From Buddleja alternifolia (Eukaryota; Streptophyta; Magnoliopsida; Lamiales; Scrophulariaceae), in NCBI GenBank assembly GCA_019426215.1, contig CM033391.1, positions 10,900,708 through 10,964,707 of the forward strand: DNA of 64,000 bases. The letters are read 5' to 3'. Below are positions 11,151 through 23,397 of this stretch, in pieces. How positions within the stretch are numbered: position 1 is the stretch's first letter; every line of letters begins with the position of its first letter. The notes beneath the pieces are model-generated. The model was given only the letters and a program-made list of their open reading frames with translations. It was not told the DNA's origin and did not search any database. The position numbers and the translations under genes are program-made.

Positions 11151-11640
11151 ATCAATTGACGTATGTTTACATGTAAATTGACTTATATTGTATAATAAAT
11201 TGTCAAATACAGCGCAACATGACTTACTTCAACTGAAGTATGTTTACCTTTAGAACGACGTATATAGTTACAATCGGCGTATTTTTACATATAAATTGAA
11301 GTATTATTACTATTGAAATGACGTGTAAGTACACATCAATGACGTATGGCTACATATCAATTGACGTATGTGTAAAATCAATTGACGTATGTATACATAT
11401 CAATTGGCGTATGCACATGTATACATTAACATATGTATAATATCAATTGACGTATGTTTGGAAATCATTTGACGTATGTATAATATCATCAATTGACGTA
11501 TGACTATATATAAATTGACGTATGGATATGTATAATTGAAGTATGCACACTGTCAATTCATGTATGCGAATGTATAATTGACGTATGGCTACAATTCAAT
11601 TAATGTATGCATATGTATGGCTACAATTCAATTAATATAG
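11151..11640 (-). repeat. Second TGACGTA array, reverse orientation
   Basis: Units such as 'caattgacgtatgtataca' repeat on the minus strand up to the right inverted terminus. The order forward array, telomere-like tract, reverse array is the same as in 4196-6660. Confidence 0.9.
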
Positions 11641-11948
11641 GCAATCTGGATCTTGATTTGTTCCTTTCATCATGGAGAACAAGACGGTGTCATTTTTGAA
11701 CTATTTTGATCGCCTAAAAAGCCTATGTAATAGGATTTATGGTGGAGGAGAAAAGGGAAAAGAGGAGAGAGAAGTAGGGAAGACATAATTAAAAAATTAA
11801 TAAAGTGGGGAGCATTTTTGTCTTTTCAAGTGACTAAGAAGTGAATCACAATTTCTAACATCAACTAGAGAGTACAGAGCTTGAAATCATGCTTAGGGAC
11901 TGATTCATGAGTTTGAATAGCAATTGGGAATTTTCTACTAATTTTCCC
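11641..11948. repeat. Right terminal inverted repeat of the composite MULE
   Basis: Reverse complement of 2294-2523 plus 3118-3290: shared blocks include GTTCCTTTCATC, GAACAAGACGGTGTCA, AGAGGAGAGAGAAG, ATTAATAAAGTGGGG and CATTTTTGTCTTTTCAAG. It ends in AATTTTCCC followed by the TTAAATCAA duplication. Confidence 0.85.
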
Positions 11949-11957
11949 TTAAATCAA

Positions 11958-14860
11958 GACATGCATACAATGAGAAAATATATTTTTATAAAAGTAAAGT
12001 AATGATCACACTTTCAAGAGGATCTGAACTTGCTTATTTTTTCATGAAGTGGTAAATACATAAATTATATCTTGATATTAATAATTATTAACCAATAGCT
12101 TACAATTATCAAATATTAACTGTACACTTTTGTTGGCAGTCTTGGGTTTTAGCTTTTACCATTAGACCAAAGATTTATCAGTTTATGAAATTAAAATTGA
12201 CAAGAAATTAATTAACATCTATTGATTGGATGACATTGGTGATTAAACTCAAGTGCCAATAACCATTTGATGCGACACCTTGTCAACGTGGATATATGTC
12301 AGAAAATTTGTGCCTATGAAATATTGGGTCATATTTGAGAGGCTCAAGAGTCATCTCCATCACTTACGTGTTCATAGATATGTCGGGTCGGAGTCCATCA
12401 TCACGATATACATTTGAGTGGTGAAGTTCAACTCAAGACCTTTGGTCTCGGACCTCCCAAATATTATCTTGAAATACACATATGTCAAGTATGAATTCAA
12501 TAGTTCAATGTGACACCACATAAATGGCTCTCTAAAATATAAAATTAAAATAAAACATATCCTAATAAGTATTAAAGAAAAAAAAACAGATACTCTTTTG
12601 GGAAACGATGGTTATTTCAGAAAAGTAGTTATGATAATATTAACTAATTATCCTTTTAGATAAGGTAAAACTAGCTGGCGGTGCTTAAGTAGATTTTGTT
12701 CAAAATTTGTGTGTCTTTTCTATAATTATGTTGATTAATATTCAAGATGCCCCAAGCCAACAAATGTACACATATATAACTCAATCACTATCAATTATTT
12801 GCGATATACTTAATGTAAAAGAGACGTACCTATGCATAATACATTTATGTAGTATGTCAAAAATCAGTAGTTGGTCAATTTTTGGTTTCTAATTAAAATT
12901 CATTAGCTTTGCCACATGCTTAATCTACTCGCTAGCAATCCAATTCATGTGTACGTGTATGTATAATCAAGTGATTATATATTGTTTAACTTATTTGATA
13001 AAAATTTGACACACAAAATTCCTGGTAAGTGTATTAAGTTATGCAAATAATATAGTGGATGTGAATTTGGATTATCATACTCTAGTGACAATTCTATCTA
13101 AGTACTGAAATTATTATGTCATCTAATTCTAAGTTAAATCAACCAATCTATGTGCTAATTATGAATAAAAATAACTAAGTAAGAAGTACCAACTAATGAG
13201 AGCAATTAACTTTGAGTCAGTATCAATGAGAAAAGCGATTAAGGCACATAATTCAACCAATTACTCAACTTGACTATAAATTCTATCTTACCGGATTATT
13301 AATTATTTAGGCTACGACGAAATCCCCTAAATTAGTCAGTACTCAACCTCTTAATATGGAAATTCTATTCTCATTAATAATTCCCTATATCTCTAAATGA
13401 AAATTGAATTAAGAAAAACGCATTACAAAGATCTATGAAATTTTCTATTTTCATGAAAAGCACACACAAGGAAATTGAATCTATCTCTAGTCAATTTTAT
13501 GTTGTGGTGTTTAATACCTAGATGCATCCCTAGTTTTTGTCTCTTAGTCTCAAAACTAAGCATGTATCCATAATTGGTAGCTAATCAATCATAGGCATTA
13601 AGAACAAGTATTAAATACACATTCTAAAATAAAATTAATCTAGAAAAATAATACTCGTAAATCAAACATAGGAATTGGCCTTCACATGGCCTCAATCAAA
13701 TGAAATTAAATCATAATCATAAAATAAAAATGATAATTCATCTTGCAAACATGTTCAATGAAAATAAATCTAAAAGAATGAAATTAAAACTCTCTAATAC
13801 ATTTCTTGATAGGTCTTACTTGAATTTTCTATCTTCGTGGACAAAGATGGAGTATCCTCGCATTTTTCTTCTTCGCCAGGCTTCTTCCAACCCTCTTGGT
13901 ATGTTTCAAAGTGTCAAAAATATCAAAAGTGGGCAAAAGTCCGAAAAATAACCTAATGACGACGCTTTCATAGATGCTGATATTCGCCAGTAGCTACGCA
14001 TGAAGTACATTTGGTTGTGGCTAAAACCCGTTTTTCACAACTAAAATGCCTATTTCCCGTTGTTACTTCATATCTTCAAAGTGCGATTTTTTTATGGTCA
14101 CCGTGGTTAAAAATCATTTTGGTCGTGACTAAAGTTGTATTTTGAAAAATTTCTCGTTCTTTTTACTCTTTTTTGTTTACAAAAACACAACCAACACAAA
14201 ATTCAAGTATATATATGTGGTATAAACTTAATCACAAACCAATAAAAATCAGTCAATTAAGGCATAAAAACAGTGTTATTTGTGAACCTATCAAGTTTGC
14301 TTCTCAAGCACTTGAAATAGGCGGGAAATTAGACAATAGTGAAGTAGGGAAATTTTGCGTTCTCTAAAGATATGTTTGGATCTAGGATTTTGATAAGAAA
14401 ATATTAAAACGACAGTATTAGAAAGAAAAAAAAAAGCGCAAATGTGTTATAATTTAAAGTGGAGATTTTTTTTAAAACTATAGTTTTCTCAACAAAATTC
14501 AAAGGATCAACATAACCCAAGGCAAAAGCAATGAAAATGGAAGAAATTTATCCAAATTCGATTTGCTCAAACTCAGCTAATAACACCTCAAACACCATAA
14601 TACATGTATTGTGATTGACTACTTTTATTATAATATATAATATTACATGATAATTACGATTTATTAACCATATATCTGGCTCGGGCATGCTCATATTCTG
14701 TCTGTACTAACATTTCTATGACGTGGTTTAATAAAGAAACAAAGGTTATAGTAGCGCCTTCATAGTTAAAATATGCCCCGTCAGTTTAGCCTAAATTTTG
14801 CATAATTAATTAATAGAATAATTGGTTATGATAAAAGTTACTTGTATGGTATTGTTTTCG
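11958..14860. other. No gene seen; AT-rich DNA with paralogous blocks
   Basis: The open frames 12707-12892, 13700-13951 and 14173-14367 show no protein-family features. Two blocks have diverged relatives further right: 12668-12930 matches 45800-46055, and 14285-14480 matches 46450-46505 plus 47315-47430 (see findings). The 13980-14170 stretch has 'ttggttgtggctaaaa' and 'ggtcgtgactaaag' phrases typical of CACTA-derived repeats, without visible ends. Confidence 0.5.
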
Positions 14861-15022
14861 ATTAAGATGGTTGGGCCAAGTGGTAAATGGCTTGTGACCC
14901 CCCAAAGGTGACAAATGTTCAAATCCTACTGGAGACACCATCTTGGGAAAGACTTCTCTTCGCGCGACCCGGCCTGAGAGATTAGACTTCCCTGTCTAAC
15001 CTTTTACAACCAAAAAAGAAAA
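14861..15022 (+). mobile_element. tRNA-derived SINE, full length (~162 bp), 15-bp TSD
   Basis: The body begins ATTAAGATGGTTGGGCCAAG with an A-box-like GGGCCAAGTGG, and has a B-box-like GTTCAAATCC about 45 bp later. It carries a tRNA-unrelated body (cttcgcgcgacccggcctga) and an A-rich tail. A perfect 15-bp duplication ATGGTATTGTTTTCG lies at 14846-14860 and 15023-15037. The internal Pol III promoter plus long target duplication define a LINE-mobilised SINE. Confidence 0.88.
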
Positions 15023-15037
15023 ATGGTATTGTTTTCG

Positions 15038-15649
15038 TTTCCAAATCTCATTTCCAATGTTGAAACTGAGTTCTAGAATTTGTATTGATTTTTGTGTGAA
15101 GAATAAAAATGTTTTTGGATGATTTGTTTTGAATTGATAATTTATAGCTTGAAATTGAAAATATGTTTGGATAAACATAACTTTGTGAAAACTTTTATTC
15201 GAAAAGACATAATGAGAATGAAAATATATTTGAATAATGGTTCTTGAGGTATTTCCACATGAAAAGATGTGCGTTAAATAAGATAAAGCATTATGAATGA
15301 TGGGTCCTTGATATAACATAAAGTTCAACTAATGTGTAGTTATTAATTTCGTCAGTTAGTTATTTTGGGAAATTTTTTGTATACATCTAGTGTTGAATAC
15401 CAAATGGTGTAGATTAAACCACATAATAGCAATATGATATCACATGACTTAATCTACATCATTAGATATATATTACATTGGGTGTATACAAACATTTTCC
15501 ATTATATTGGGTAAATATGGGAGTTGGAAAAGTTGCAAGAATTGATGTGATTGGTAAAAGTAAATGCTAGATCTGATTGATGTGTACAAGAGCTAAGGTA
15601 GAGAGAATTGAATTAGGACTTAAAATTTTCAAAACAAAAATACTATATA
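15038..15649. other. No gene seen
   Basis: AT-rich sequence. The minus-strand open frame at 14996-15328 overlaps the SINE tail and looks non-coding. Confidence 0.5.
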
Positions 15650-15654
15650 CCATC

Positions 15655-17211
15655 TGTTAGGAATTTCATGTTAGAAGTTTTGATGATAACAATTAGGACT
15701 TTTTGTTAGACCCCAAAAATATGTAAGTTTTATTTTGGTAGAAAAATTTGTATAAGCTTTGAAGCGTTAGATTTGTAATAGGCTTATTAGGCTTTGTTTT
15801 ATTTTATTTTAGATTGTTAGGCAAAGTAGTCTTAGGCTGAGCGTCTGATAATTTCTGAGTGAGTTTATCAGTGGTAAAGTTCGAAGACTCAAGCTCCTGA
15901 TCTCTGAAAGAAGATACAGTCTCCAAGCGTTTAAATGACCAGCTACATCAAGCGTCACCTTATGGGACAGAAGTGATTTCACCTGAATTTATTTCTAAGT
16001 CCAGAAGGAGTTTAATGCAAATATTCTCAAAGCATTAAGTACCAACGGGTATTTAATTCAAATGCATTAAATGCTGATAAGAGCATTAAATGTGATAAGC
16101 ACTTTCAGACGTACGGAGAAGCCACCCTATTGGATTGTCAACTATCTCAGACTGCAGCATCAACTTTTGTGCAGCAGATTTTCAGGAAAAATGACAAAAG
16201 GTTGTTCACTCGCGAAAGTGAGAGACACGCGCCAGTGCATGTGTCAAACGGACACTTTCTCCAAGAATGCCTTTAAATAGAACTTCAACAACAAGCCAAA
16301 AGAAGAGATCAATTATCAAGCCAAATTGCTGTTGCATTGAAGTCTCATTCCTCAAATTCTCAGAAAAGCCAGAATATTCAAGAAAACATTTCACTTGCTT
16401 TTCTTCAAATCCTGAGACAGTCAACAAATATCTCAAACATTCTTTTCGAAGAAACCACTTTCCTACTGAGATATTCCCAAGTTGTTTGAACTTCATCAAA
16501 ATCAAACAAACCGTTTTAGAAAACCCCATCCAAGCCTCGCGATCTGTGTGAAGTCGAAGTTGGATACTTGCATTATTTCTGGGTGAAAGAAGCAAGGGGA
16601 TTGAAGTGATTTGGAGCAGAAATCTGTGTGATCAAGGAGCTCAAGTCATCGACATCCATCTCTCCCTAATTTGTAGAAGTTTCTGTGTAATTCTTTGAGA
16701 ATCATTTTAGTGGATTGCCTCCGAGTGCAAAGGAGAAGAAGGACGTAGTTGGGATTACACCACCCAACGAACCTTACAAACTTTGTGTCATTTACTTTTC
16801 AGTCAATTCCTTCATCTATCATATCATTGCATAATTAAAACACAATCAAAAGCTAAGCAACTAAGAAAACTCTTGTGACGCTAAAACTTTCAAAGAGAAG
16901 ACTCCAAAAAATCATTCCGCTGTGCTAACACTGATTAAAAGAACTGAACGCTTAACCTACTTGGTCAAAGTATTCAATTCTTGAAGTCTGAGTTAACTTT
17001 ATAAAATAGTCTTCATCAGACGCTTCGCCAAAGCACCAATATTTTAAGTGAACGCTTAAGTCAAGCGTTAGACACTTCAAGCGTTTACCTTTTTCAAGCG
17101 TCCAAAAACCTTTTGATACGAAATCTTTTGAAGTAAAAAAAAAAAGACTTCAGGGTCTATTCAAACCCCCCCCCCCTTCTAAACCCTTTCGTATGTCACT
17201 TGGGACCAACA
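15655..17211 (+). repeat. 5' LTR of element A
   Basis: Begins TGTTAGGAATTTCATG and ends GGGACCAACA. It contains a TATA-like CTTTAAATAG at about 16271 (the 3' LTR has CTATAAATAG), a poly-C tract at about 17166-17176 near the end, and many AAGCGT/ACGCTT words. Open frames at 16071-16280, 16206-16595 and 16267-16551 are LTR artefacts, repeated in the 3' LTR. Confidence 0.95.
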
Positions 17212-17213
17212 AG

Positions 17214-17225
17214 TGGTATCAGAGC
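17214..17225 (+). other. Primer binding site (initiator tRNA-Met) of element A
   Basis: TGGTATCAGAGC, complementary to the 3' end of plant initiator tRNA-Met, two bases after the LTR end. It would prime minus-strand DNA synthesis. Confidence 0.93.
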
Positions 17226-17314
17226 GGTTAAAATTGAAATTTTAAAATTTCCAAGCGTAATTGCTTGTTTAGATCCTTTTCTTTCAAAATCTAGTTGCTT
17301 TTAAAATTCTCGAT

Positions 17315-19516
17315 ATGGCATTCGCTAAAGTTCCCAAACTGACTGAATCAAATTTTGACACATGGAAAGTCAAAGCATTTACATATCTCTGTTCATGTGA
17401 TGATGACATGTGTGATATTATTTCAGATGGGCCAATCAAAATATACAAAGTTATCACAAGAGCGCCTGGAGCCACGGAAGAAACTCCCGATGGTTACGTT
17501 GAGAAACCAAAACAAGAATGGACTCCAGATGAGCGTCGAAGAGCCAATTTGGACAATGTTGGTCGTAACGCTCTATATACGGCTATTGGTGATAATGACA
17601 ACTTATTTAACAAGATTAAATCTTGCAAAACTACTAAAGAAATATGGGATAAGTTGGCTACGATTTGTGGTGGTTCAGCCCAAATCAAAGAAAACAAACT
17701 TTCCATTGCCAAGGAAAAGTTTAACGGATTTAAGATGCTACCCAATGAAACGTTAGAGCAATTGGATATAAGATTTATAGCTCTAGTTACAGAACTTACA
17801 TCGTTGGGAATGGACTTACAGAACCGAGAAATGGTGGTTAAAATCTTTAGAAGCTTACCAAGTAAATTCTTGATGAAGACAACCGCTATGAGAGAATCAA
17901 ATATGCTGGATCTCCTAACTCCAGAAGACGCCTTTTCAGAGCTAAAAGCATTCGAGTTCGAGTTGAACTCTGCTAGTGATATTGTGAGTAATCCAGTGAT
18001 TGAATCTGGAGCGCTCATTGCATCAATCAAAGGTAAATCGGGTAACAAAGGAAAGAATTCAGATATCAATGAGGAAGAAGAGTTGGCATTGCTGAATAGA
18101 TTCAGGAAGTTCTTGAGATATGAAAAGAAAGGAAAAGGTTTCAATAATCAAGGACAAATTTCATATCAAGCGTCTTCTCCTGTGCAACAACAGTTTCAAG
18201 CGTCTCAGTATTCTGTTCCTTCACCCCAAGCACCTGCTCAATACCAAGCGTCTACTCAAAGTCTCCCAGCTCCAGTGGTCTCAAAACCACACATTGCAAG
18301 GTTAACAAATGAATAAAAGATGAAAACTAATCTTTGTTATAATTGCAGAAAACCAGGGCACTACCAGATAAATTGCCCTTATCCAAACGTATCCAAGCCC
18401 TCAAGGCAGGATTACTTGGATAGAAACCAATTCAGGAGCAACCTTCGTCATCAAGGCTTGCTAGCAGAATCAGAACCAGCATCTGCACCTGAAGATTTAG
18501 AATCATCAGAAGAAAGTAGTGATGATGATGAGCCATTAGATGACTCAGCGCTCATATGTCTCATGGCCAGAGATGATGAAGCGTCTCCTGAGGTAATCAA
18601 TGAATTATCAATTCCTCTTTCTTACGATGAATTACTTGACAAAGTCAAAGAATACTACAATGAATGTCAAGAAGCTGCCAAAATATATCAAAATGATCTC
18701 GCTATTATCTCATCACTCACAAGAGATAAAGTAACGCTCAGAGCAGAGTTGCGAGTTCAGCAACAGTGCATTGAAAAAAATCAATCGCTTGAGAGTGAAG
18801 TTATTCAATTAAAAGGTGATCTTGATATAATAGTCAAGAGAGAAGCTGATTTGATCGCTAGACTTGCTAAATCAGAGCAGCTCATCTCATCATTATCAAA
18901 AGCTTCTAGACAGCTGGATAATGTGACTGAAGTAACCAGATTATTTGGTGAGAAGACCGGGTTAGGATGCGATAAACTCGGTAAACAACCAAATAAATTT
19001 GATGTTACGGCAAACAACAAAGGAAAGGGTGTAATCTTTGTTGAAAAAGGTTCACAGGGTCAAACACAAAATGAACCTAGTGACAATGGTAAGAGGCCAA
19101 ATGAGAAAGTCAAAACTAACTCAGGCAAGGGTAAGGCTAAGGCAAATGATTCACAAAGACGGGTTTATCCAAACGCTCAAAAGGTTAAAGATAAGACCGA
19201 CAACTGTGAATCAAGCGCTAAGCGTCCAGCACAAAAAGTGCAACCCAAGCCAGTGCCAAGGAAATATCAGCGTCAATATCCAAGACAGTCAAGATCATAT
19301 TATCGATACTATGATGATTATGATTATGACTATTATTATAATCGCGGATATTATTATACATCCAAAAAGCACACACAGCACAATGTGAAACCCAAAAAGG
19401 CCAGTATTCCTACAATGAAGACGAGGCAAATATGGGTTCCTAAAGTTCTAATTCAAACTAACAAGGATACTAATGTTGAAGGCCCCAAGCAACAATGGGT
19501 ACCTAAACACAAATAG
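17315..19516 (+). pseudogene. gag: gag of element A (capsid plus zinc-knuckle region), split by an in-frame stop
   Basis: 17315-18316 (333 codons) starts MAFAKVPKLTESNFDTWKVK, the usual copia Gag N-terminus, and runs through the capsid-type domain (EIWDKLATICGG, NETLEQLDIRF, ELKAFEFEL). A TAA at 18314-18316 interrupts it, but the next open stretch (18320-19516) is in the same frame. It supplies the nucleocapsid zinc knuckle CYNCRKPGHYQINC (CX2CX4HX4C) at about 18335-18376, then acidic, coiled and basic/Tyr-rich segments. A second in-frame TAG (19514-19516) separates it from the protease. Gag forms the virus-like particle and binds element RNA. Relatives in elements B and C show the same N-terminus. 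Whether the TAG is a decay stop or an original gag/pol boundary cannot be told here. Confidence 0.9.
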
Positions 19517-19531
19517 AACTTCCCTTTTTGA

Positions 19532-22500
19532 TTGCAGGTACCTAGAGCTAGAGTCGATACATCTGTGTGGTACTTTGATAGTGGATCGTCAAGGCACATG
19601 ACAGGTTCCAAAGATCTTCTGATCAACTATCAAGCTGCCAATGGTCCTCAGGTTGTATTTGGTGACAACTCCAAAGGTAAAACCAAAGGTATAGGTACTG
19701 TGCATAGGGGGAACATCATGATAAGTGATGTTTATTTTGTTGAGGGTCTGAAGCACAATTTATTAAGCATAAGTCAATTTTGTGATAAAGGCTTTGAAGT
19801 CATATTCTCAAGTGACTATTGCTATATAAACGACGCTAAGACTAAGTCTACTAAATTGAAAGAAAAAAGAACTAACAACGTATATTTAGTAGATTGGGGT
19901 TCAACCCTTGATAACAACCCAACATGTTTTGTTGCTAAGAATGAATCTAAAATGGGTTGGTTATGGCATAGAAAAATGAATCACCTCAACTTTAAGACAA
20001 TCTCTCAGCTTATAAGTCAAAATCTTGTAGAGGGATTACCAAATGGACCATTTCACAAGGATCGCCTTTGTGACGCTTGTCAAATGGGTAAACAAGTTAA
20101 GTCATCGTTCAAGAGAAAACCTTATCTATCTACTTCTAGAATACTTGAACTACTTCACATGGATTTGTTTGGACCTGTTCAAACGATCAGTGTAAGCGGT
20201 AAAAAGTATACGTTGGTGATAGTAGACGATTTCTCTAGATTTACTTGGGTGGAATTTCTTTCATCCAAAGATGAAACATGTGACAAGTTAACAACGCTTA
20301 TTCGGCAACTTCAAACATTGAAAAATCTTAAGGTTGCAAGAATAAGAAGCGATCACGGTACTGAGTTTACTAACAAGGTTGTTGAGAAGTTTTGTGTAGA
20401 AAATGGAATACACCATGAGTATTCAGCTCCCAGAACTCCCCAACAAAATGGTGTTGCTGAGCGCCGGAACCGAACGCTTAAGGAAGCCGCTAGGACTATG
20501 TTAGCAGAATCCAAGCTTGCTCCTAGATTTTGGGCCGAAGTGATCAACACTGCCTGTTACACTCAAAACCGCTGCATGATCAACAAACAGCATGGAAAAA
20601 CTCCATATGAACTATGGAAGGAACGAAAGCCAAATGTTTCATACTTTCACGTCTTTGGTTCTAAATGTTTTATCCACAATAATGGATCCCAAAGCCTAAA
20701 GACTTTTGATCCTAAAGCGGATGAGGGAATCTTTCTAGGCTACGCCAAAAATGGAAAGAATTTTTGAATTCTCAATAAGATCAAATCGAAGGTTGAGGAA
20801 TCTATTCATGTTGTTTTTGATGATGCTAACCAAGAGCCGAGTAAGGTTAATTTAAATGATGTAGGAGTTGAAGATCTATGTCATCAAGCGTCTAAAATTA
20901 CTATTGATTAAGATACTGACGACGATGATGAGATCTCAGTGCCACCTCCTAAGAATACTCGTGAGATTACTCTAAATTATCATGTAAGAAATGCTGATGA
21001 TCATGAAGAGAGTGATCATCAAGAGCAAATAAGGAATTGTGAACTTGAAGCGCCTACGCAAGAGGATGGTCAAGCGTATGATTCTCAAGCGCCTGTTCAA
21101 CCTCTTAATCCCTTCCAACCAGATAGACTATGGCTGCGTGACCATCCACCTGAGCAAATTATTGGAGATATTGGAGCACCAGTTAGAACTAGAGCCGCTA
21201 CATTCAATGAGGCTATGTTCGCAAGCTTTCTATCTCAAAAGGAACCTAAGAAAGTGGATGAAACACTAAGTGACCCAAGTTGGATTGAAGCTATGCAAGA
21301 AGAGCTCAATCAGTTCGAACGAAATAAGGTTTGGATGCTAGTACCAAGACTAACTCACCAAGGAGTTATTGGGACTAGATGGGTATATAGAAACAAGATG
21401 GATGAGAACGACATTGTTGTAAGAAATAAGGCCAGACTCGTAGCTCAAGGATATTGCCAAGAGGAGGGTATTGAATTTGATGAGACAAACGCTCCTGTCG
21501 CTCGTCTTGAAGCAATCCGCATGTTTCTAGCGTATGCAGCGTTTAACAAGTTTACAGTATATCAAATGGACGTAAAGAGTGCCTTCTTGAATGGTAAACT
21601 CCAAGAAGAAGTATATGTGGAGCAACCACCAGGATTCATCAACAATCATGGTAAGGGTATGGTTTACAAGCTAGAAAAAGCACTTTACGGGCTTAAGCAA
21701 GCACCCCGAGCATGGTATGACACTCTCTATCTTTCTTATTGGTAAAGGCTTTTCAAAAGGCAGCGTTGACACAACGTTATTTAAAATTACCAATAACGAA
21801 GATACTCTCTTAGTTCAAATTTACGTTGATGATATTATATTTGGTTCTACTAACAAGCGTCTGTGTGAGAAATTTTCAAAAATGATGCAAGAACAATTTG
21901 AAATGAGCATGATGGGTGAATTAACTTTCTTCTTAGGACTACAAGTTAAACAACTCCCTAATGGCATATTTATTAACCAAGCTAAATATACACGAGATAT
22001 GATTAAGAAATTCGGTATGGAAAATGCATCATATTAAAAAATTCCAATGAGCCAAACGCTTAAGTTAGATAAAGATGAAAGTGGAAAGAAAGCTGATATC
22101 ACTAATTATAGAGGTATCATTGGATCACTTCTTCATCTCACTGCCAGTAGACCTGATATTATGTTTTCGGTATGCATGTGTGCACGATTTCAAGCTGATC
22201 CTAAAGAGTCACACTTAATTGCTGCCAAGAAGATCCTTAAATACCTAAAAAGCACACAAAATGTGGGCTTATGGTATCTTAGGGATTCTCTTTTTGAACT
22301 AATCGGTTACTCAGATGCAGATTTTGCAGGTTGCAAAATAGATCGTAAAAGCACTAGTGGTACTTGTCAATTCCTAGGTGATAGGCTAGTTTCATGGCAT
22401 AGCAAGAAACAACAATCCATAGCTACCTCTACAGCCGAAGCTGAGTATGTAGCTGCAGGAAGTTGTTGTGCACAAGTTCTATGAATGAGGCAACAACTCA

Positions 22501-22769
22501 GAGATTACGGAATAATCTTAGGTCCAACCCCCATTCATTGTGATAACCAAAGCGCTCTAACCATGACTCAAAACCCTGTTCTTCATTCCAGAACTAAACA
22601 CATTGACATTAGATACCACTTTCTTCGTGACCATGTTCAAAAGAAAGATATCTCCATGCACTTCATTGGAACTGACAAACAATTGGCAGATATCTTTACC
22701 AAAGCACTCAATGAACAACGTTTTCTCACTTTGAGAAGTGAACTAGGTATGATTGATTTAAACGTTTAA
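19532..22769 (+). pseudogene. pol: pol of element A: protease, integrase, reverse transcriptase, RNase H; several stops and one frame change
   Basis: Protease: WYFDSGSSRHMTG near the start. Integrase (to 20767): HX3H...CX2C zinc motif (HRKMNHLNF, CDACQMG) and catalytic acidic residues in HMDLFGP, RSDHGTEF and NGVAERRNR. Reverse transcriptase: [32 protein letters not shown] and YVDDIIFGS. RNase H: SDADFAGCKIDRKSTSG, and the C-terminal DIFTKAL. Breaks: TGA at 20765-20767 (CGA in relatives by context), TAA at 20909-20911 (probably CAA), a frame change between about 21716 and 21745, TAA at 22035-22037, and TGA at 22482-22484 where a conserved Trp is expected. The order PR-IN-RT-RH is Ty1/copia. 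As it stands no full polyprotein can be made. Confidence 0.93.
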
Positions 22770-23397
22770 TCATCAAGCATCATACTTTAGACATATAATT
22801 TAGGGGGAATCCACTTGATTTATGTCTAACAACCTTCTTTGAAAAACAAAAATTGGTACAAGTTATCAAATTTAGGGGGAACCTTAAAATTGTACTTGAA
22901 CATAACTGTAAGCGTCAATGATCAAAATTTTCAGATGCATGATCATCAACGCTCAGTATTATCTTTGCATAAAATATTGGACGCTCAAACATAGAAAGGA
23001 TTTTGACTTTAAGCGTCTATATTACAACAGTTATAGTAAACACCAACCAATGATATCAGTTAAGCGTTGAATCAAGTCCAATCCACTCTTAATATATAAA
23101 AAAAAAAATTTAACTCGGATGTCAAATCTTTATATCTGAGAATTACCAAATGTAACTTCTCTCTATTACACAAAACTCGCGTCCGCAGTTAATGAATTTA
23201 TGGCTGAGATTCAACAATTGTTACACGTGTCTAAATCCTACAGAGACTAGAAAACACAAATTTCAAAAATTCTTTACTGTATCATTTAAAACACAATTTT
23301 TGCAGAATGACAATTCACTTTTACTCAAAACATATCTGCAAAACTTAGTCTCTCTCTCTCAAAACAAAAAACATCTCAGTTCATCTCTTTCACAAAA
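22770..23397 (+). promoter_or_regulatory. pol-env spacer with polypurine boxes
   Basis: Two near-identical TTTAGGGGGAA boxes lie at about 22799-22811 and 22870-22880. Multiple internal polypurine tracts after pol are characteristic of Sireviruses and could serve as extra plus-strand priming sites. AAGCGT words recur here. No coding region. Confidence 0.6.

Larger units (their letters stand above)
2294..11948. mobile_element. Composite non-autonomous Mutator-like element carrying a Ulp1-type gene (9.65 kb)
   Basis: A perfect 9-bp direct repeat TTAAATCAA lies at 2285-2293 and 11949-11957. Just inside, the ends are inverted relatives: the left has AAATTCCCA, ATCAGTCCC, 'aaaagacaaaaatg' and 'cccactttattaatttt'; the right carries the reverse complements (11786-11948). 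After the MITE at 2524-3117 is removed, the inverted repeat resumes at 3118-3290 (tctcttctcttttttccttt, GACACCGTCTT, CGATGAAAGGAAC), matching 11650-11790 in reverse. Inside lie large tandem arrays, a SINE fragment and a broken Ulp1-like gene. No MURA-type transposase is seen, so mobilisation would need one supplied elsewhere. The Kaonashi-like MULE assignment rests on the Ulp1 cargo plus the 9-bp TSD. Confidence 0.8.

Noticed and set aside
16206..16595. 129-residue minus-strand frame, repeated at 28313-28702
   Set aside because: Same place in both LTRs of element A, with no domain; an LTR artefact, not a gene pair.
17214..17225. tRNA-Met-like sequence TGGTATCAGAGC (also 38474, 44101, 51491)
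   Set aside because: It is the primer binding site of retroelements, not a tRNA gene; no cloverleaf surrounds it.
17494..18144. 216-residue minus-strand frame
   Set aside because: Antisense shadow of the gag capsid region.
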